DNA of 64,000 nt. It comes from Uloborus plumipes. Its lineage: Eukaryota; Arthropoda; Arachnida; Araneae; Uloboridae. The notes below the pieces were generated by a model that saw nothing but the letters and a program-made list of their open reading frames with translations, was not told the DNA's origin and did no database searches. The stretch's first letter is position 1; every line of letters starts with the position of its first letter. The translations under genes and the position numbers were made by a program. The DNA is taken from NCBI GenBank assembly GCA_038373865.1, contig JAXGGA010000025.1, positions 248,001-312,000 of the forward strand. The letters run 5' to 3'. Of the stretch, positions 49,553 to 61,077 are shown in pieces.

Positions 49553-49997
49553 TTCAAAGAAACAACAAAATGATTAAGAAAATGTTTTTAAGGCACTTTT
49601 AGTAAATATTGAGCGGAAATATTGAATTATAAAATTTCTGCTAATATTGAAAATATCGGAAATTTCTGAAAATTTGATGAACTTTGGGCCTAATGCGCAG
49701 ACTGAAATTATAATCTGAAATGATTTTTAAAAATTTCTTGTATATTTCAAACCTTTTTCTTCCATTTAATAACCACCCGTCACTAGTTTTATCATTTGCA
49801 ATATTTTTTTAAAAAATTTGAAAAATCTAAAAGAAATCTAAAATTTCAAAACTTTAGGCCAAATGCGTAGACTAAAGATGACGTCGCAAAAGTGAAATAT
49901 TTTACAGAATTGTTACTTATCCTCATTCACAGTAAATGAAAGGTACCCGTTTACGAAAATCAAAAATTCATTTTTTTCGCTACACCCTAATGATCAC

Positions 49998-50509
49998 CGT
50001 TGGATGCTCTTAATTTCTATTTCATAAAATTGACTTGTTTTTTCCAGCGAAATATTTTTCTTTCTGTTGACCTGTTTATAAAAAGTTCACATTGGATAAC
50101 GATTTTATAGTTTCCAAAAATATACATGTAGTATCGTGAGTTCTTGATAACTGAATGGTTAATTTTGTTTCCAGATTTCGATTCCAAGATACAGCATGGA
50201 AGTTGGAGCGTTTGATAATTTTGGTGATTTAATGGCAAAATATAGGGGATTTTTATATTATTTATTTATTTATTTTTCTTTTTGAATATGTCCTATAATA
50301 CTTCCTACATGTTCATAAAACATGCACTTTGAATCAATTTATAAAAGGTGTAGCATTAAAATTTCAATTTTGTAAATGACTTCGAAATTTAGGATCTGAA
50401 CCAAGATGGCTGTTTCGATTATTACTGAGGAATAAATGTCTACTCCCGACGATCAGGGAACAGGACATGGTTCTAAAATTACATAACCGTAATAATACAA
50501 ATGTTTTAA
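49998..50509. other. No recognisable feature
   Basis: AT-rich sequence between the hAT-like element and the reverse-transcriptase tail. Nothing assigned. Confidence 0.4.
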
Positions 50510-50893
50510 AAGGCTCAAGGTTTTAATAGACAGGAACAAACTGTTCTTGCCTGCCTTCGTAGTGGTCGGTCCACTATAAAACTTTGAAATTTTCCTATAG
50601 CTCTAAGGGCCCTGCTCCACATCAGTGAAAAACGCGACCGAAACCGAAGGCAGAAACCGAAAATCCGGGAACTTTCCATGGGAATACCATTCAATTCATT
50701 TTACGTTTCTGCTTTACGTCAATGTGGAGCAGGGCCCTAAGAGCTTTGAAATATGTACCAACTGCGCTATTGAACAGGCCACTAATGCTTTCATCCTCGA
50801 GTGCCTGAGACTCATCAGACAAGATTTGGCAGACGATTCCTTTGCAAATGTTTGGTTTTTTTGGGAGTGTACAAAGTTATGGACCTGGTCTAA
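50510..50893 (+). pseudogene. Non-LTR reverse-transcriptase ORF, C-terminal tail, split by a MITE
   Basis: Before the MITE (50607-50737), NRQEQTVLACLRSG (50525-50566) and, after a shift, HYKTLKFSYSSK can be read. After it come SFEICTNCAIEQATNAFILE and CLRLIRQDLADD, then a shift to VYKVMDLV and a stop at 50891-50893. This order, 'L.RLRSGH...L.F....K.FE.C..C...A...HIL.C', is the RNase-H-like/zinc-finger tail of arthropod non-LTR retrotransposon proteins. Dropping the MITE and one TAA restores one frame across the join. The His of the 'HILEC' motif is Phe here. At least two other frameshifts show it was already decaying. Confidence 0.7.
50607..50737. mobile_element. Harbinger-like MITE, copy 2 (intact duplication)
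   Basis: TAA (50604-50606, 50738-50740) flanks a 131-bp element. Its ends are GGGCCCTGCTCCACAT and the exact inverse ATGTGGAGCAGGGCCC. Most of the interior is shared with 14494-14637 (ACGCGACCGAAACCGAAGGC, AGAAACCGAAAATCCGGG). It interrupts the reverse-transcriptase tail. Confidence 0.85.
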
Positions 50894-52685
50894 CTCTGCT
50901 GACCAATGGGGGCATGCAGCAACAGCAACACTAGTGATTGGTTCTTAATGATTTTCACGCTTTGGGAAAGCCCCTGTTGAAAAAATCGGAGGAGATTTCG
51001 AGACTTAATTCGTCCATGCCCTTGCCCCGTATTTTTAAAGCAAAAACTTTTGGGGAAACTTCTGTCTCCCCAGCCGAAAGGAAAAAATTAAAACTTTTTC
51101 GGTATGCAGATCCCAAATTGTTGAAATACTTGCAGCTACAGTTGAAAATTTTTTATGGCTTACACCTCCCCTTCCTCAAATGGGAAAAAACAATTTTAGT
51201 GATACAACAAATATCCTTAATTTAATGTGAAATTTAGAGAATGGGTAAATCTTAAAGTTGAAGGTAGCATTGTGACTGGAAGAGAAAACAAACCTATGCA
51301 TTACATTGTAAACAATTTTTTTAAACTTTATTTTCAAAGAAATATTTCAGAATGTAATTCTATAGATCTCAAAGTAAAAACAAATGAGATATTGATAATA
51401 AAAAACAAATGCCGTTTATAGCACAAACCATATTCGTGGTCTTCCCTGATCTGAATTAAATATCAATAAAAATGTAGCATAAAATCAGTGTATTTCTTCC
51501 AGGAAAAACTTTTTTTTTTCTTCTTGTTGCTTGTTTTCGTTTTATTTTCTCATTTCCTTTCTTTTTTCAAGTCTCTCGTAAGTCAACCCAATTTTTTGCG
51601 AGGAATAAATAAATCATCTGAACAGCTATTGAGTTTCTGTTTTCACAACAGTCATAACATTTGATAATGGAACCTATAATATAAAAATGTTTTTGCTAAA
51701 TTGCTCCTTTAATACACCAAAGTACTTTTTGTTACATTTCTGTCTGAAGTTCGAAATTGCAAGATATTTCGTAGCTAAAAATAAACAGCTGTCCAAAATT
51801 GTCTTGAAAAGTAAAAAGTAAACAGCTTTAAATAGTCTTCTGCAACTGCCTTCCTTATTTTGTTTCAGTGTATAAGGTCAGGGTAACTGCTATTTACATT
51901 ATGTCGTATATTCACCAGAAAAAGAAAATGTAAATAAAGAACAGAGGATGCTGTCTATTTTTAAATCTTACCTCACACCCCGAGGTGTTGAGGCAAATGC
52001 GATGATTTCTCGTATATCAAAATAAACACGCCGCCACAACAACGTTGCATCCAAGAATATAAGAAGAGGTTAATGTCAATATAGTATAAATTCAAAAAGA
52101 CTTTACTGCAAAAGTTTGTAAAATACATATAACACTGGCATTAATTTTAACTGCAATCATTAAAATGTGCATAACTATTCCTTAAGATGGAGTGCATTTA
52201 ATGCCTGTTCTAGAGCTAGTTTTCCCTCACAAGTATTTATTGCGATAAATCGTTTTTGTTTCTATATGTTTGATTATATTTCACTTAATATTGAATTTAA
52301 CAATTGAGTTTGCAGCACAATGCTTTTCTCACAGAGCAGCGGAGATGAATCATAGCATTCCTAGAAGGATTTTGAGATTATTTTCAACATTTTCACAACT
52401 CAAAGAAACACCTCGAATCAGCCCCCAAAAAACTCCAAAAACCCCATCATTTTTGAATTTCTCCAATAAACATTCAAATAATAAAGCCTGCAGTTTGGTC
52501 AGGTCATGGCACCAATACTTAAAAATTTTGGTTATTTTATGTGTTGAATTTTTTTTATTAGCTTTTATTATACTTGATCTGCAAATTGTAAGTGGGACAA
52601 GCAAAAGCTTTCCCATGTTGATATCCTTACGCCTTTGCCCCGCGTGGCCACTTTTTGAAGATTAACAAACTCATATTATTTCTGC
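50894..52685. other. No recognised gene
   Basis: Frames at 50938-51225 (95 codons), 51227-51421 and 52270-52665 (131 codons, with an opposing frame of 88) are open. None shows a motif, signal or composition that supports a real protein. I list them here only as unresolved. Confidence 0.3.
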
Positions 52686-52689
52686 GTTT

Positions 52690-53370
52690 TTCAGCTGAAA
52701 TACTTGAAGTGAGTGCATTTTGGGGGTAGTAGACCCACAAGTTGTGTCCCCCGGCGAAAATTCCTCCCTCCCCCATAGCCACTGAATTTGATAGATTGAC
52801 TATAATTTTAAACATCTCAGGATTTCAGTATTTACATTTTTCAGAAACTCTTAAACGCATTTAAGTGTCACCGCAGAAAGATATCCCCAGGTTAAAACGC
52901 TTCCCCCGTAGTGATGCTGCTGCCTTTGAGCGATGAAATTTAATTTCTAAAAATTCAGGCTTCAATATTTATATTTCACAATAACTATGAAAGGCATTTT
53001 CGGTGCCACCCCCCCCCCGCCCCAAAAGGTTATCAGCCGGCTCAAACACCCCCTAGTGAGATTAATGCGTTGGATAGATTAAATATATTTCTAATTGGGT
53101 GGGGGGGGGGTAAAATTGAATTATCTACATTTTTATAGACTCTTAAATTCATTTTAGTGTCACACTCCAGAGGGTTGTCCCCCGGATGAACCCCCCCCCC
53201 CCCGGAGTTCTATTGAATTTAATGGAGTAAATATAATTTAAAATATTGGGAAAATTTTCAGAACTGAAGAATTTATATTTTTCATGAACTCGAAAATCTA
53301 TTTCGGGTGTAATTCCTTTGACGAGTGACACCCGGGGGGGGGGGGGGGTCCGGTCCCCCCTCGTAGAAAA
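52690..53370. repeat. Satellite-like array of about 145-165 bp units with poly-C/poly-G tracts
   Basis: Four diverged units can be aligned. Each has a TGTC(C/A)C or TATCCCC stretch with C runs, then a GAATTTGATAGATTGA-like text, then TATTTACATTTTTCAGAAAC-like text, then a TTTAGTGTCAC-like close. Unit closes fall near 52868, 53009, 53163 and 53331. The C/G runs (53010-53018, 53100-53111, 53190-53203, 53334-53348) vary in length between units. Confidence 0.65.
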
Positions 53371-53373
53371 AGC

Positions 53374-53422
<49 letters not shown>
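53374..53422. repeat. (CA)n(TA)n microsatellite
   Basis: About 18 bases of CA repeats run directly into about 30 bases of TA repeats at the left margin of the Helitron. They obscure its 5' TC terminus. Confidence 0.9.
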
Positions 53423-53430
<8 letters not shown>

Positions 53431-53656
53431 AAATTCTCGTGTCACAGTTTTCGTTGCCATACTCTTCCGAAACGGCTTAACCGATTTTGATGAAATTTTT
53501 TGTGCTTATCCAGTATCTATGAGAATCGGCCAACATCTATTTTTCATCCCCCTAAATGTTAGGGGTAGTCCACTCCTAAATTTTTTTTGTTCGCACATAA
53601 CATCTGATCTACTGAACTAACACAATATGTGTTATCGTAAATCCTTACTTCAATGA

Positions 53657-53729
53657 GCGACCCGATGGTCAAGTGGTTAGGCGCGTCAGGTTGAAGTTCC
53701 TGGTAGAATGAGATCGAATCCAGGTCCGC
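53657..53729 (+). repeat. tRNA-like 73-base segment within the Helitron
   Basis: It begins GCGACCC and ends GGTCCGC (five of seven positions can pair). TGGTCAAGTGG fits the A box and GATCGAATCC the B box, 46 bases apart. CAGG/CCTG brackets TTGAAGTT where the anticodon loop should be. The T-arm stem does not pair, so it is not a functional tRNA. It is a tRNA-derived insertion or captured pseudo-tRNA; a T run follows at 53756-53770. Confidence 0.5.
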
Positions 53730-54349
53730 AAGGGTTTTTTCGAACAGCTGCATGGTTTTTTTTTTTTTTTTCTTTTTTGAATGATTTTAATGATTGCAAT
53801 GTCCTTATGCAGGTACATCCCCTCATGGGGATCTACCCCATAGTTTTTTATAGTACAAAATGACAGTTTTGGTCGGATCTTTGTTAAAATTGGCAATGGG
53901 GTCCTTCGATGCTGTAGAATTTTCTTATGGACGTTTGTGCCATTTTTGGGGCCTTTGAATCGATTGTGGCAATAAATGGTTTTTGATTTGCGGCACTTAT
54001 ATTATTTTTTCAAAAATTATATACACTATCAATTATATTATGTTAATTTTTGTACCTTTATAAAATTCTGTATTTTATATCTTGCATTTACGTCAAATTC
54101 AAGGTAAAATTAAAAGTCAAAAATTCTGAAGAAGATAAATATATGTTAAAAATTAAAGTAACTAATTTTGTGATTTTCATATTGGTTGTGACCAAAAAAC
54201 ATCATAACAAACAAATAAAATGTATCAAACACCATGAGTGTTGAGTTATTAGGCAAAATCTGCTGTATAAAGTTTTTTTTCACTGCTAGAGGGGGGGGGG
54301 GGGTATGAACGACCATTAAAGTGACACAAATTTTTAAAAAATAAAGGTG

Positions 54350-54744
54350 GGATCTCCAATTATCTTGTTTCGTAATTTGAACTGTGCAACGGTACGCGAT
54401 TAGTCATTCAAAAATTAATGAAAAACGTGATCGAAGCCAGGGTTTTAACTGGCAAGTTCAAAGGTGAAAATATACTCATACCACGGATTCCTATTATACC
54501 TACAGATGTGCCAATTCAATTCAAACGTATTCAGTTTCCGATTAGATTGGCATTTGCAATGACTATCAACAAATCCCAAGGTCAAACGATGTCTGTTTGT
54601 GGCTTAGATTTGAGAACACCATGTTTTTCACACGGACAATTATACATGGCATGCTCTCGAGTGGGTAAACCATCCAGTTTGTTTGTGTTAGCTAAAGATG
54701 GACTAACAAAAAATATTGTTCACGCTATAGCATTAAGAGATTGA
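54350..54744 (+). pseudogene. Helitron Pif1-like helicase, C-terminal fragment
   Basis: GSPIILFRNLN (from 54350) is followed by a small deletion and frame change, then CNGTRLVIQKLMKNVIEA, TGKFKGENILIPRIP, FPIRLAFAMTINKSQGQT and HGQLYMACSRVGKPSSLFVL. The FAMTINKSQGQT and LYMACSRV blocks are the late helicase motifs (V-VI) of Pif1/RecD-like enzymes that end Helitron proteins. The last 108 codons are open and stop normally at 54742-54744. The Walker motifs and everything upstream are missing. Confidence 0.88.
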
Positions 54745-55002
54745 TATTGTTTAATAGTGTTACTGTCGTAATTGTTTAATTAATGATATATAATTTTAAG
54801 GAATAAATTATAATAACTTAAAAATAATGTTTGCCTTTTGTTATTTTTATATTCCCGCATCGTTCACAGCGTTCCATGCTTATTTCACGCATATACCACA
54901 TTCTTACATACATACAATATACACATTCTACCATACATACATACTTGCAATAAGTAAGCTATTTTTTGTCAACACTAGAAATTACTAGGAAATTATTTAT
55001 AT

Positions 55003-55031
55003 GGCAAAACAACGTTTGCCGGGTCAACTAG
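55003..55031 (+). other. Helitron 3' terminal hairpin and CTAG
   Basis: Six-base stem GGCAAA/TTTGCC with a six-base loop, then GGGTCAA and CTAG. This is the termination signal for Helitron rolling-circle transfer. Confidence 0.85.
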
Positions 55032-55035
55032 TATA

Positions 55036-56282
55036 TGGGTGATTCTACGATCAATGCGTTTTTTGTGTCCCCAAAGAAAAAATAATCTGTTTAATTTCAC
55101 ACTCATTATATCACTAGTAGCCGCTATTTTTATGATTGTAGTGGTAAGGGCCAGACGAAATTTCAATTTTTGGGGGGGTTTATCGATACCAGGGGAAAAT
55201 GCGTTGCCAGGGGAGTGACACTATTGGCGGAATTCTGGTTTGATTTACAATTATTTCACTTATTTTTCGGTGTAAAATGATAGTATGGACTCATTTCTAT
55301 AAGACCTGTAATCAAAAAAAATTTTCACGTTGTAATAAAATGAAAAAAATTAATCCTGAAAACACGATATGTTGCATACAAGTCGCACCGCAGATCCCAA
55401 ATAAAAATACTTCCCGCATTATTTACGTTCATTCTAATTGCTTTCACAGGGGCAATTAGGATTAAAAATGAAATTAATTATGCTTATATCACAGTTTTAA
55501 TGTATATTTACCCTTTTTTTGAACAAAAATGCCAGGGGAGTGACGCCAGAGAAGTGACAAAATCACACATTACCTATAAAAACAGCATCACGCGTTCTTC
55601 TTACCAGAACTTCAAGTAAACCGTGATGTCTGCACACAATAGGCATTACATTTTACATACGCATACTTATGTAACGATGAAATATCAAAAGTTATACTTA
55701 CCAGGGGAAATACTACAGCGACTGGCGCAGTAAGCTTTGAGGCACTTTCAACAAGAACCGATGCAATAATATTCGAATTTTTTTTAAAACCTCTTAGCTT
55801 GCTTTTAACTTTACTCAGTATTACACTGGTTATTCGCAATCAACATCATTCTTATGCATTTTTTATACTAAATTTCAGTCTTTGAAGTTCGCCAGGTGGA
55901 GGTGACACTATTGATATGGCCCGTTGAAAAGTGTATTTTTTTTTAATAATAATAAATATTTTTTCAATGTTTACTGAGGAAATTGGTTTCTCTGTTAATG
56001 TAAGTGTATGATTATGGCAAAAAACATTATGCCACGTTCGCAAAAATTGAGCGTCGAACATGTTTGTATAAAAACTTGTATTTGAACATGCCAGGGGAGT
56101 ATACATTTATGACTACTTTCGGCTGTAAATGCTAAAATAAAATAATTGCAGTGAATTAATTGGGTGGTCCATATAAAAGATAATAGTCTGTAATGCTTCA
56201 GCATACAAAAACATTATTAAAATCAGTTTTACATGAAGTTTTTCCATTGGCCGTCTGAATTCAAATAGCGTAGAATGACCCA
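55036..56282. mobile_element. 1.25-kb TA-flanked element with GCCAGGGGAGTGACA phrase
   Basis: TA (55034-55035, 56283-56284) flanks ends TGGGTGATTCTACG and the inverse TGGGTCATTCTACG. The phrase GCCAGGGGAGTGACACTA, whole or in part, occurs at about 55188, 55206, 55536, 55548, 55702, 55890 and 56090. Open frames inside (up to 84 codons) have no known motif. It is inserted four bases past the Helitron end. Confidence 0.8.
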
Positions 56283-56284
56283 TA

Positions 56285-57964
56285 TATATATATATATATA
56301 TGTCTACACTATGTGTAGTGTGAGTATGTAAATATGTGTGCATATACATGCAGAACTTATTATACATTTATAGCTTGGTCAGAAACGTATTTTGTTTTCG
56401 GAGTACCTAATGAGAAATGAAGCGATATTCTTTTATGGAGTACTTCTGGGGGGGGGGGGGGGTCAAGATCGAAGAAACCTTTGATGTACATAAATTAAAA
56501 AAAAGAAGCTACTGCCTAAATTTACCCGCGATACATGCAAAATAATTACCTTTGGGACCCCCACTACAAGATTTCGGAGTCAAGGGATTAATTTAAAAGG
56601 AATTCTCTATTTTCCCCCTTGCCCACTTATCGACGGCCTTCTTCTGCACCCGATCCGGTAATTGAGTCGGAGCTCAGCAGAAAATTGTTTACCGGAATGA
56701 CAAGACATGTTTGAGTGGGCAGCTGAATTAATTATTCTTTCCTCTTTTTAGAAAGATTCTGTTTAGCAAAGAACTTTTTCTTTAGTCAATAGTGTCTTTG
56801 GCATACATTTCATGCTTGAAGATCTATTAGCAAGCATTCGGTTTTTTTTTTCTGTTATAAGTCAAATGCAGAAGGGTTCGAAACTATCTAGGGCAGTTTT
56901 TCTTGGAAACTAGACAAAAATATTTATTTAGTATTCTGGGCAGTTGTGACGACTGTTCTATTATGTTCATTCTCTCTCTTAATGCTGTGGATGGAAATCC
57001 CGAATATAGTTGGACTGATTCATAGAGCTTAACATTTGAGTGGACGCGTTATAACGGGCAGGATTGAATGCTTTTTGATTAATGAGCTATATGATAAGGA
57101 ACAAATATATGGTTAAAAAATAAGTTTTTAAAAACGCTTAAGCTCATGACTTTAATCAAAGAAAGATTCCAAACTTTGATAAGTTTTAAAGCCCGAAATC
57201 TGCAAACTTCTTTGCTTAAGGTCCCTTTAAAAGAACTTTTCATGAAGTATAAAGCAAGGAGGGGGGGGGAGGATTACTCTATATTATCATTCGTTTTTTA
57301 AAAAAACGTTGTGAGACTTTTTTGAGTGAGTTTCCTTTCATATAATTAAAACATCTCTTTTTCCATTACAAACCTAAAATAAGTCTACGTAATTACAAAT
57401 ACGTCATAATTTTCTTATTGTATTTGTCATTGCTACAAATCGAATCCTGAAATGAAATAGTAAATTTCATCTTACGTTTAAAACATGGAGCAAACTGTAT
57501 GGAAATAAAGAAAAGCTAAAGCCAAACATTTCCTAAATTTGAACCATGAGAAGAAATTTTCAAAACGGATTTAAAATAGTTCATTCCTTACATCATATTT
57601 GATTTGTTGTGCCATTATTTATTTTTTCCACTACTCTTCTCTCTGCGAAACGGAACTTCTGGGAAGGATTTTCAAGAAGTTATTTCTTAGAATGATTTCG
57701 AGTATTTTCTTAGTTACGAAAGAAAAAAAAGTTACACGGTGGTAAGATAAACTGTGTAATAGAAAGTTTAGAGCACTTTGATGCGATTCTCTTCGATTTT
57801 TTAGCAAGATTTGTAGCTTCTATTTTTCGAGTTTTTTTACGATAAGATTAGAGGCAATATATAATATATAATATGTTTATTTTATTGGAAGACTGAAAAT
57901 ATGATTAATGACATTTTCCTTAACATTTATTTCATCTTACATCAATAAGTAAATGTTATGTAAC
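56285..57964. other. No recognised gene
   Basis: AT-rich sequence with short TA repeats at its start and G runs at 56449-56461 and 57262-57270. A GC-richer stretch at 56600-56720 is unassigned. Confidence 0.35.
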
Positions 57965-57966
57965 TA

Positions 57967-58052
57967 CACTATATCACCAAAAGTGGTGGGACACTTTTAA
58001 ACATTCGCATTTTTACGCATTTCTGGAGAATTAAGAAGCTAATTGCTCTGTA
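57967..58052. mobile_element. Tc1-type transposon end, solo copy
   Basis: TA then CACTATATCACCAAAAGTGG and CATTTTTACGCATTTCTGGA. It is a direct repeat of the left end at 58840, including the preceding AACTA. No matching right end was found before 58840. A CCGCCGGCC/GGCCCGCG hAT-end-like text follows at about 58124-58190. Confidence 0.6.
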
Positions 58053-58839
58053 GTTTTTGTCGCAAAAAATGTGGGCCTCAGCTGACATTTCCCAACAAAA
58101 GTTAAATCACCCATTCATTTAGAGCAAGGGTCTGCCCGCCGGCCAAAAGTGGCCCGCGAACATCTAAAATCTGGCCCGCGTCTGCGAGCCTGATTTTAGA
58201 ACATAAATGAGCTAAGTCATAAAATACCAGGTCTCAACTCTAAGTTGAAAATTTTTTGTGTATTTATATTTTGCGAGTTTCTAATTGCTCATACTAGGAT
58301 AAATACAATACCACTCGTTATAACATGCAATGACAACAAGTATAATCTAGCTCCTGTATTCTGTCTTAATGTAACGTTAAATATTTCCTTATAATTTTTT
58401 GTGATTAGTTCCTTCACGTTCCATGCGTCCTGAAACCCCTGTAGAAAGTTTTTAATTTCGTAGAATTGGTAGCTACTGAAATAAACCACTTTGAAATACA
58501 TTTTTAAGTAACTTTGCCTATTTTAGTTTTTCAACCTACTGATTAATGAATGTTTATTTTGAAGAGAGAAATTCTCCTTCCGGTAGAATGAAAACTGAAG
58601 ATTTGATATAAAAGTTGAAACATGTTTTAAAATTCTACAAATACTACAATGCTTAGTTAAGAATGTAGTTATTACATATTTCAATCATTTCTAGTACAAA
58701 CATGTGTCTGTGATTCTAAATTACAGCGTGCAATATGAGTTGTATCTATCTGGGGCGGAGGGGTGCTGGCCTCAAATGTCGAGAAATTTTCAAAAATGGT
58801 CCGTGGATCAAAAGTTTGGAGACTTCTGATATGCAACTA

Positions 58840-59853
58840 CACTATATCACCAAAAGTGGTGGGACACCTTTGAACATTCGCATTTTTACGCATTTCTGGA
58901 GAATTAAGAAGCCAGGACAAAAGAAGGAGGATGAAAAACAATTTTTTTTTATCTTCTTTCACCTTAAATAGCTGGATATAAGCTGAAATTTTCAGAAATT
59001 AATTCACATATTATTTTACATATTTTTGGGGAGTTCTACTTATATTATTCTCGAAGATATGAGAATTTCTTTCAATACTGCCTGTTTCATTTGCCAGTTT
59101 TTAGCTCAGAACACGCAAAGTTTTCTGTCAAAAACCTTACCAAACTTTCAAAAAACATAACAGCACACAAGATAAGTATAATAAAAATATATCAAATAAA
59201 AATATAGAAATTATTGAAACATAAACGTTTAAAGCTACGTAAAACGTTAAAATACAGCTTTTATTAGACCGCTGGTATCTTTCTAAATTTTTGAGAAAAT
59301 TCAATGCAATTTTTTAATAAGTTTCAGAATCTATATGTTCACGATTTTTTTTACGTTATAAATTGCTGTCTTTTGCGAATGCGCAGTGAAGAATTTATTC
59401 CTTTCAATAGTCATATTTCGAAAATTTTCAACATTTTTATACGAAATTTTTGTATTATATATTTACCATATATTTTATTAAGTTTCCTGAAAATTTGTTG
59501 CAGTTTGATGAAGAACTGCGTGTTATGAGCCAAAAACCAGCAAATAAAATTGGCAGTTTTGTAAGAAATGTTTGTATTTCCGTCAGTTACTTTCACGAAT
59601 ACATGTAAAAAATTGTACACAATAAGCAAACTAATTTTTAAAATGTACAACTTATTTCCAGCTATTTCAAAAACCGTTCCCCCTCCCTTATTTTTTTTCC
59701 TCTAAATGCATGAGTAATTTAAATTTTGTTGGAAATGCCTGTTGAAGTTCACATTTTATGTGACAAAAGTTACAAATGAATTGATTTCTTATTTCTAGAG
59801 AAATTCGTAAAAATGAGAATATTTGAAAGTCTCAATATTTTTGGTGATAAGTG
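58840..59853. mobile_element. Tc1-type non-autonomous element, 1.0 kb
   Basis: TA (58838-58839, 59854-59855) flanks inverted ends of about 75 bp. The left starts CACTATATCACCAAAAGTGG. The complement of the right starts CACTTATCACCAAAAATATT. Both go on to CATTTTTACG(C/A)ATTTCT. Inner inverted blocks include AAATAGCTGGATATAAGC (58966) against the text near 59660, and AGTTTTTAGCTCAGAACACG (59095) against the text near 59525. No transposase remains. Confidence 0.75.
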
Positions 59854-59855
59854 TA

Positions 59856-61075
59856 TGAAAAATACTTTCACTTAAAAAAAAATATCTCAAGTCAATAACT
59901 ATAACTTGGCAAATAAAAACTAAATTCTTTTGAAATGTGAGCAGAATCGTTTAAAAGGACGTTTTCTATAACTTTTATATGGCCATTTAAGGGGCATTAG
60001 GAAATTTGTGCGACAACTTTGTCTTAAATTCGAATAAAATAAGAACACCGTTCCAACTTTTCGAATTGGTCTCCAAATCTAATAGGGAGAAACTAAATTT
60101 TCTGGCGAAGTCGGCAGATTAGTTCTTGAATTTTGTACGTTCAAACAAACAGACGCTTTTTGGAGACTAAGTCTAAAACTATGCATCGAATATAACATTG
60201 TTTTATGTTTATCGCGCAAATGCAATGAGCCGACATCCCCGAATGAGACTATGTGCCAAGTATTTACAAATACACTTCTATGATATTATTAAATCAATTT
60301 TCTGTGTATGAAGACATTTACGCGAACTGTAAATGGTGCGCCAGCGATAAATCCAAAGTAATTTTGCTTTCAAAATAGCGTTTTTCATTACCAATTTGTG
60401 CCTTAAAGTACTAGATTTGTTAACGTATACTAATAAAAGATAATGGAAATGTAATTGAATAAGGCTCAAGAATAGCATGCACAGTAATGTAGTAAAAGTA
60501 AGAAATTAGTGTAACATAACCTTTTAATTGCATATTCACTGTCTCATTGCTTTAGAAAGCAAATTACTTCTAAGACATTGTGCAATTCTCATTAATGACA
60601 ATTAACATATACTTTTCCAGATGGAATGACACTGTCTTGCGATCAGTTTGCTTTTATGAACTGATTTTAAGAAGTAACAACTATACGCAGTTTTGTAAAC
60701 GATTTGAAAGCTCGAAATTGACGTTTGAAATTTCCTACTTTAAAGCCAATTCGTTGTTCATCGAATAATTCAAAAAATAATTCCTCTTGTCAAATTCACC
60801 TAGAGCAAATTTAGCGTGTCTACACTTTATTGCCATAAGAATTTACTATAACCTTTGATATAGTGATAACTTTTAAATGATATTTTAAAAGATATTATTA
60901 AATAATTTCAGTAAAAAATTACGTTCTGACTCATTTTGATCATTAGTGGAATGTCTGTCTTAATGGAAAGATAGTTCTGAGAGAAGAGAAAGAGTTACGC
61001 AGCAGTAGATTTTATTCGCTATTAATTTGTATCTCAGTTAACTGATATGATATGTTGAGATTCCATACTGTATAC
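59856..61075. other. No recognised gene
   Basis: AT-rich sequence; a 62-codon frame at 60580-60768 has no known motif. Confidence 0.4.
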
Positions 61076-61077
61076 TA

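Larger units (their letters stand above)
47289..49989. mobile_element. hAT-like element with inverted repeats of about 585 bp
   Basis: A perfect 8-bp duplication ATGATCAC (47281-47288 and 49990-49997) flanks ends TAGGGTGGAGCGAAAAAAAT and, inverted, TAGGGTGTAGCGAAAAAAAT. The inverted repeats continue to about 47873 and from about 49405, aligned with small gaps. TAGGG ends, the 8-bp target, and T at position 2 with A at position 7 of the target fit hAT. However, hAT ends are usually tens of bases long. The inner arm regions encode similar peptides in both copies. The middle contains an unrelated older repeat (48303-48730). Confidence 0.8.
53393..55031 (+). mobile_element. Helitron remnant, internally deleted
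   Basis: The 5' part (AAATTCTCGTGTCACAG, then ACGGCTTAACCGATTTTGAT and GGCCAACATCTATTTTTCAT) is the typical start of arthropod Helitrons. The 3' end has a hairpin GGCAAA-ACAACG-TTTGCC (55003-55020), seven bases, then CTAG (55028-55031), followed by T. This matches the rule of a hairpin about 10 bases before CTRR with insertion at a T. Inside remain a tRNA-like segment and the last part of the helicase. No Rep domain survives. Confidence 0.85.

Noticed and set aside
52270..52665. 131-codon plus-strand frame with a hydrophobic stretch
   Set aside because: An 88-codon frame opposes it, the residue pattern matches nothing I know, and no splice or start context supports it.
53149..53460. 103-codon minus-strand frame
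   Set aside because: It translates microsatellite and poly-G/C runs of the satellite-like array.
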